Below, in pieces: positions 59,873 through 64,000 of a stretch of 64,000 bases of DNA; positions within the stretch are counted from its first letter, which is position 1, and the number at the start of each line of letters is the position of its first letter. The notes under the pieces are model-generated. The model saw nothing but the letters and a program-made list of their open reading frames with translations, was not told where the DNA came from and did no database searches. The DNA comes from Hyphomicrobiaceae bacterium (GTDB lineage Bacteria; Pseudomonadota; Alphaproteobacteria; Rhizobiales; Hyphomicrobiaceae): positions 140,519-204,518 of the forward strand of contig JAHDXT010000004.1 of the NCBI GenBank assembly GCA_023384095.1. The letters are read 5' to 3'. The translations under genes and the position numbers were made by a program.

Positions 59873-61260
59873 CAGGCCGCTGAAAAACCAGCCATCGCAC
59901 TGCTGACAAGCCGCTGAGAACATGATTCCGTGTTCGAACACGGGAGGCGGATCATGCGCGGATCGGACAAGCAGACGGGATCTCTGTTCAGCTACGTGAA
60001 CCTGGAGGAGCGGGTGCCGGCTCGCCATCCGCTGCGCAAGATCAAGTCGGTGATGGATGCCGCGCTCGCCTCGCTTGATGCCGATTTCGAGGCTCTTTAC
60101 GCGGACGAGGGCCGTCCGTCGATCGCGCCCGAGCGGTTGTTACGCGCGGCATTGGTGCAGATCCTGTTCTCGATCCGCTCCGAGCGCCAGCTCATGGAGC
60201 AGCTCGAGTACAATCTGCTCTTCCGCTGGTTCGTGGGGCTGTCGATCGATGAGCCCGTGTGGGTGCCGACAGTGTTCACGAAGAACCGCGACCGGCTGTT
60301 GACGACGGACATGTCGCGCAAGCTGATGACGGCGATCCTTGCGCACGAGAAGGTGGCGCCGCTGTTGTCGGACGATCACTTCTCCGTCGACGGCACGCTG
60401 GTCGAGGCATGGGCCTCGTTCAAGAGCTTCAAGCCGAAGACGGTTGCAACATGCGGTCGACCGCCCGCCGATCCGTCGCCGCCCGATGCAGGAAATACAG
60501 CCGGCACAGGCTTAACCGAGAAGGCGAAGAAGATCGAAACGGCGGCTGCGACTGGTGAGATGACTAAGACGGGCGCAACATCCCAGGCCGAGATCGGTCG
60601 CAACGTCGAGCGCGACTGGCGCGGGCAGACATGGTCGAACGCCACGCATGCCTCAGTGACGGACCCCGACGCGCGGCTCTATCGCAAGGCCAAGGGCCGT
60701 CCCGCGCAGCTCTGCTACATGGGCCACGCGCTGATGGAGAACCGCAACGGCTTCGCTGTCCAAGCGCACCTCACGCACGCGGACGGGACGGCCGAGCGCC
60801 GAGCTGCCATCGACATGCTCAACGCGCACGATCCGGGCTCCACCCGACGGATCACGCTCGGTGCCGACAAGGGCTACGACGCGGCCGAGTTCGTCGCTGA
60901 GCTGCGCAGGATGTGCGTCACCCCGCACATTGCGGCCAAGATGAAGAGTTCGGCGCTCGACGCCCGCACCACGCGGCATGAGAGCTACAAGGTCAGCCAA
61001 CGCAAACGCAAGCTGATCGAGGAAGCCTTCGGCTGGGGCAAAACAGTCGGCCCAATCGCCAAGACCATGCTACGCGGCCTCGACCGCGTGCGCGCCCAGT
61101 TCACGCTGACGATGGCGGCCTATAACCTCGCCAAGATGCCGAGGCTGCTCACGGCATGAAGGAGCCGGTGACAGGCCCAACTCCGGCACCACGACCACCA
61201 ACTTCAGAGCGACCTCCTGAAGGGATAACGTTGCCGCCGAGACGCTTTTTCAGCAGCCTG
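59873..61260 (+). mobile_element. Complete IS5-family insertion sequence, 1388 bp
   Basis: Terminal inverted repeats CAGGCCGCTGAAAAA (59873-59887) and, at the other end, TTTTTCAGCAGCCTG (61246-61260), matching at 14 of 15 positions. A 4-bp target duplication, TTAG, flanks it (59869-59872 and 61261-61264). The single transposase gene lies on the plus strand. The element interrupts the SLC13 gene. Related fragments are at 26466-26660 and 63437-63574. Confidence 0.93.
59954..61159 (+). CDS. IS5-family transposase
   Basis: 401 residues from the ATG at 59954 (MRGSDKQTGSLFSYVNLEER). N-terminal DUF772 domain (about 10-110, HPLRKIKSVMDAALASLDAD). DDE catalytic residues are visible in SDDHFSVDGTLVEAW (first Asp), TLGADKGYDAAEFV (second Asp) and KRKLIEEAFGWGKTVG (Glu). 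All parts are intact and the frame is unbroken, so the element may be active. It ends with TMAAYNLAKMPRLLTA. Confidence 0.93.
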   Translation: MRGSDKQTGSLFSYVNLEERVPARHPLRKIKSVMDAALASLDADFEALYADEGRPSIAPERLLRAALVQILFSIRSERQLMEQLEYNLLFRWFVGLSIDEPVWVPTVFTKNRDRLLTTDMSRKLMTAILAHEKVAPLLSDDHFSVDGTLVEAWASFKSFKPKTVATCGRPPADPSPPDAGNTAGTGLTEKAKKIETAAATGEMTKTGATSQAEIGRNVERDWRGQTWSNATHASVTDPDARLYRKAKGRPAQLCYMGHALMENRNGFAVQAHLTHADGTAERRAAIDMLNAHDPGSTRRITLGADKGYDAAEFVAELRRMCVTPHIAAKMKSSALDARTTRHESYKVSQRKRKLIEEAFGWGKTVGPIAKTMLRGLDRVRAQFTLTMAAYNLAKMPRLLTA

Positions 61261-62545
61261 TTAGAGTCGCCGCCAGGATGAAAGCAACCTGAACGTGCAC
61301 GAGATCGAGCATAGTTGCCACAACGGCGCCCACGAATAGAGTGCTGGCCAACACCAGCCGGCGCGGACGCACGATGGCGATATCCCGCTCGGCAAGTGGA
61401 AGGAGCTGTAACTCAGCAAGAGCTTCGGCTATGTTCGCGCTGGTTCCGTGCAAAAGCACCACGTCGCCGGACCTGAGTGTTACGTCCCGCAGACTGGTAC
61501 GCATTCGCCGCCCGTGGCGCGAAATGGCCAGGAGATCGGCGCCGAAATGCCCTCGCAAACGCAGCGCAGCTGGAGTGTGCCCAATAGCAATTGATCTGGG
61601 CGAGACGATTGCCTCGGCAACATCAGCGGTGCCGCTTTTCAGGCCGCGCCCCTTATGCCCAAGCAGTGCAAGACCGCCTTCGTCGATGACAGCCTTGAGC
61701 GTGTTGGGACTGCCTTGAAGCTGAATGACGTCACCCTCCACGATCTCCTCATCGTAGCCGGGCTCGGAAATACGCTCGCCTCCGCGCACGAGAGCAGCTA
61801 CGATGGCCTCCTCCTCCGTTAGGCGCTCAATTTCGCCGATCGTGCGCCCGATCGCATTCGACCCCTTTCGTGCAACGACCTCCGCAACGTAATCGACGAT
61901 CTTGAGGGCGTCAGCGGCATTTGCGGTGCGGCGCCGGTTCTGCGGGATCAGCCGCCAGCCGACCAGCACGAGGAAAAGAATCCCCGCCATTGCGACCAGC
62001 ACCCCGACCGGCGCGAAATCGAACATGGCGAATGGCTGGCCAGCAACGCCCTCGCGGAAGCTCGATACGATGAGATTGGGCGGCGTGCCGATCAGCGTAA
62101 TCGTTCCACCCAGCAAGGATGCGAATGCCAACGGCATCAGTATCAAGGCCGGGGAGAAATTCTCGCGATATGCTGTGCGTATGGCCACCGGCAGCATCAG
62201 CGCCAGGGCGCCAACATTGTTCATGAAACCGGACAAGGTCGTGATGATGACGGTCTGGGCGGTGAGCTGTAGCGCCGGGCGCCCCTGCAGGGGCGCCAGC
62301 AGCTTCACGATCAAGTCGATGATGCCAGCATTCTGCAGGCCACGGCTCAGTATCAGCACGCCGATGACGGTAAGCACTGCGGGGTGGGCAAAGCCGTTGA
62401 AGGCCGACTGAGCCGGAACGAGCCCCGTCAGGACGACTGCAAGCAACGCAAACATTGCCACGAGGTCGTAGCGCCACCGACCCCAGATGAACAACACCAT
62501 CGTGATGGTGACTATGGCAACCGCGATTATCTGTTCGGATAGCAC
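61250..62545 (-). pseudogene. N-terminal part of an SLC13 (DASS) transporter with TrkA_C domains, split by IS5
   Basis: GTG start at 62545 (GAGGGG 8 nt upstream). The first membrane half has helices from residue 5 on and the conserved SGFMNNVGALALMLPVAI and GGTITLIGTPPNLIVSSF motifs, typical of anion symporters. Two TrkA_C-like cytoplasmic domains follow (about 215-385, ERISEPGYDEEIVEGDVIQL, SLRDVTLRSGDVVLLHGT). After ILAATL the frame runs into the IS5 end and stops (TGC then TGA). Before insertion the protein would have been 589 residues. Likely substrate: sulfate or a di/tricarboxylate. Confidence 0.9.
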
Positions 62546-62802
62546 GGCAACACCCCTCAGCTGCTGCAGGGGCTTTTCGCAACAGCACCGGCTCTGGCGC
62601 GCAACACCGTTACCGCTGGAGACTCAGAAAGTAGCGGTTGCGTTCCGTGAGGAATTAACCGGGAGACTTGCCCAATTGTGCGATGCGGCTGCTAGCGTAC
62701 CGAGTGACACCGCCAGCGAGAGCTCGAACGCCGCCCGACTGTCACGGCCAACGAAATTAGGCTAATTGCCGGTCTTCGCGTGAGACAGCTTTGTAATGTT
62801 GA

Positions 62803-63039
62803 TCACGCGCTTGGTGGCGCATCAATAACAGCTGCAAGCGCTTTAATACGCGACAGGTGATTGCCGTCTATGGCAAGAGCATTCGAGCCGTCCCCACCAT
62901 TCTGGCTTGCGTAGATGCGGCCATTGTCAAAGCCGGCAAATAGCTGCCTAGGCGCGGCGGCAAGGGCTCTTGGCATACTTTTCGGCGGCTGCTGCGGCAG
63001 CCCGCCTTGGAGAGCTTCCCACGGACCGCCGCCGCGCAG
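62803..63039 (-). pseudogene. C-terminal fragment of a BNR/YCF48-like beta-propeller protein
   Basis: A 78-codon frame reads GGPWEALQGGLPQ, then RQLFAGFDNGRIYASQNGGD, AIDGNHLSRIKALAA and ends TGA at 62803. The W-x-x-L-x-x-GLP, LFAGFDNGRIYxSxxGGD and LSRIKAL motifs are typical of the last blades of propeller proteins annotated as WD40/YVTN repeat-like or glycosyl hydrolase BNR repeats. No start codon or upstream blades remain. It lies between the broken SLC13 gene and an IS110 fragment. Confidence 0.5.
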
Positions 63040-63089
63040 CGATAAATGACAGCCTGCGCGGCAAGTTGCCTGTCATGTGCACGGCGGGG

Positions 63090-63385
63090 CCCTGGTGCAG
63101 CGGAGTCTCCCAAATCGAGGATCTGCTTCCCACCTGGTCGATTCGGTCTGTCGTGGAAGCGGTGCAAGCCATGCGTGGTGTTGCCCTGATCGTGGCAGTT
63201 ACCGTGGTTACCAACGTCGGCGACTTCTCGCGGTCCAGAACCGGCGCCAACTCATGGCGTACCTTGGCCTCGTGCCATCCAAACACTCCAGCGGCGCAAC
63301 CATCCGCAAGGGCGGCATCACCAAGGCGGGCAATGCGCTCGCGCGTCGCGTTCTGATCGAGGGGGCGTGGACCTACAATCTTGAC
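63090..63385 (+). mobile_element. Fragment of an IS110-family transposase, frameshifted
   Basis: One frame reads VVEAVQAMRGVALIVAVTVV and TNVGDFSR; after a shift near 63225 the next frame reads RQLMAYLGLVPSKHSSGATI, RKGGITKAGNALARRVLIEG and AWTYN. This is the Transposase_20 (C-terminal) domain of IS110/IS116/IS902 transposases. Both ends and the catalytic DEDD domain are missing. Confidence 0.75.
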
Positions 63386-63436
63386 AAGTTCCTGCTGGAA
63401 GCCGTCATGGTCGTGTCTGGGGCTTGTGCCCGCCCG

Positions 63437-63574
63437 TCAGGCGGCGAGCAGCTTTGGCAATTTGGCAAGTTTGAATGTAGCCATGTTGAGCGTGAACTGC
63501 GCGCTGATCGTCTCGAGGGCACGCAGCATCGTCTTGGCGACCTGGCCTACTGTCTTGCCCCAGCCGAAGGGCTC
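63437..63574 (-). mobile_element. C-terminal fragment of an IS5-family transposase
   Basis: The minus strand reads EPFGWGKTVGQVAKTMLRAL, ETISAQFTLNMATFKLAKLP and KLLAA, then TGA. It matches the end of the intact transposase (EAFGWGKTVGPIAKTMLRGL...MAAYNLAKMPRLLTA) but is a different IS5 relative. Only 45 codons remain, opposite in direction to the adjoining IS110 piece. Confidence 0.75.
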
Positions 63575-63762
63575 CTAGACTTGTTTGCTTCTGCTGGCTC
63601 ACGGCGTAACCGAGTGGCGTGTCGTGCGCCCATCGATGACCCGCTCATCAGCACTCACGCGAGCTCATTCCTGCGCACAAATTTTGTGGGGTAGTATGTG
63701 GGGTGTGGGTTTGGAGAGAAGCCTAGAACGTAAGGAAATGCAACTGGTTAGCATCATTCTGT

Positions 63763-63838
63763 TGGTGGAGCCGAGGGGAATCGAACCCCTGACCTCGTGA
63801 ATGCCATTCACGCGCTCTCCCAACTGAGCTACGGCCCC
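63763..63838 (-). tRNA. tRNA-Ala (GGC)
   Basis: 76 nt with encoded CCA. Acceptor GGGGCCG pairs with CGGCTCC; D-arm GCTCAGTTGGGAGAGC; anticodon stem CGTGA/TCACG with loop ATGGCAT, giving anticodon GGC (Ala); T-arm AGGGG-TTCGAAT-CCCCT. All stems are complete. Its 3' end faces the IS-rich region, the usual side for island insertion. Confidence 0.95.
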
Positions 63839-64000
63839 GACCGATTGGGATGTGTCGTCGTCGGCGAGGGGAGGCTCGGCCTCCGCTCGGCACGAGCGCC
63901 TCAATAGGCTGCCGCAGGGAAAACTGCAAGCCCTTCCTGGCCGGCGGCAGGGCAATCGAGTGAGTCTTCGCGTGACAGGTACTGCGAAAGCTGAATCTGT

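Overview
The window is GC-rich and densely coded. It looks like a metal- and redox-handling accessory region of an alphaproteobacterium, probably order Hyphomicrobiales. This rests on overall protein resemblance: HWE histidine kinase, BTLCP-type cysteine peptidase, CBS-DUF2267 protein and rhizobial-type IS5/IS630/IS110 elements. No marker gene fixes the genus. The right end carries tRNA-Ala(GGC), and the sequence beside its 3' end is littered with transposase remnants, which fits an island edge. No integrase is visible.

Layout, left to right. (1) 1-2.1 kb: start of an HlyD-type adaptor behind two tandem TetR regulators, with a perfect palindrome at the promoter. (2) 2.1-11.4 kb: methyltransferase, secreted DUF3089 protein, a P1B ATPase with an unusual CPG motif plus a separate HMA metallochaperone, a DUF6448 protein, a LysR regulator and a P1B-4 (SPC) ATPase. 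(3) 11.8-18.9 kb: an OmpR-type two-component system divergent from a membrane electron-transfer operon (PepSY, cytochrome b561, DUF2271, PepSY-TM/flavodoxin/reductase fusion, ApbE). The DUF2271 protein carries a candidate ApbE flavinylation motif. (4) 19.3-25.5 kb: a second two-component system divergent from a DsbD-TlpA-L,D-transpeptidase-DsbA operon, with a perfect PmrA-type box (CTTAAG-N5-CTTAAG) between them. (5) 25.5-28.8 kb: decayed fragments (ATPase, acetyltransferase, IS5), then a cysteine peptidase, a small secreted protein and another L,D-transpeptidase.

(6) 28.9-33.6 kb: copper operon on the minus strand (two small secreted proteins, TolC-type lipoprotein, multicopper oxidase, cupredoxin, CusF-like protein). 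(7) 33.9-38.3 kb: a frameshifted amidohydrolase, a broken CDF transporter and an intact CopB-type (CPH) ATPase. (8) 38.4-43.7 kb: a tight minus-strand operon joining a multicopper oxidase, cytochrome c, DUF411 protein, membrane protein, DsbA-like protein and CcdA. (9) 43.9-47.2 kb: ATPase tail remnant, a paralogue of the membrane protein, a D-2-hydroxyacid dehydrogenase, the intact amidohydrolase paralogue and a Met-rich Spy-like protein. (10) 47.7-59.1 kb: second acetyltransferase remnant, polysaccharide deacetylase, pyridine nucleotide-disulfide oxidoreductase, GYD protein, RtcB with an in-frame TGA, frameshifted Dps, CBS-DUF2267 protein, an internally deleted IS630 element, an HWE kinase and MgtE. 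(11) 59.4-64 kb: an SLC13 transporter split by a complete IS5-family element with a TTAG target duplication, a beta-propeller fragment, IS110 and IS5 fragments, and tRNA-Ala.

Taken together, the intact genes move metals across both membranes (three P1B ATPases, TolC, HlyD), oxidise or bind copper in the periplasm, and repair periplasmic thiols that copper damages (DsbD/CcdA with DsbA/TlpA). Two L,D-transpeptidases sit among them. Many disruptions are single-base, so either real gene decay in a mobile region or local assembly error must be considered.
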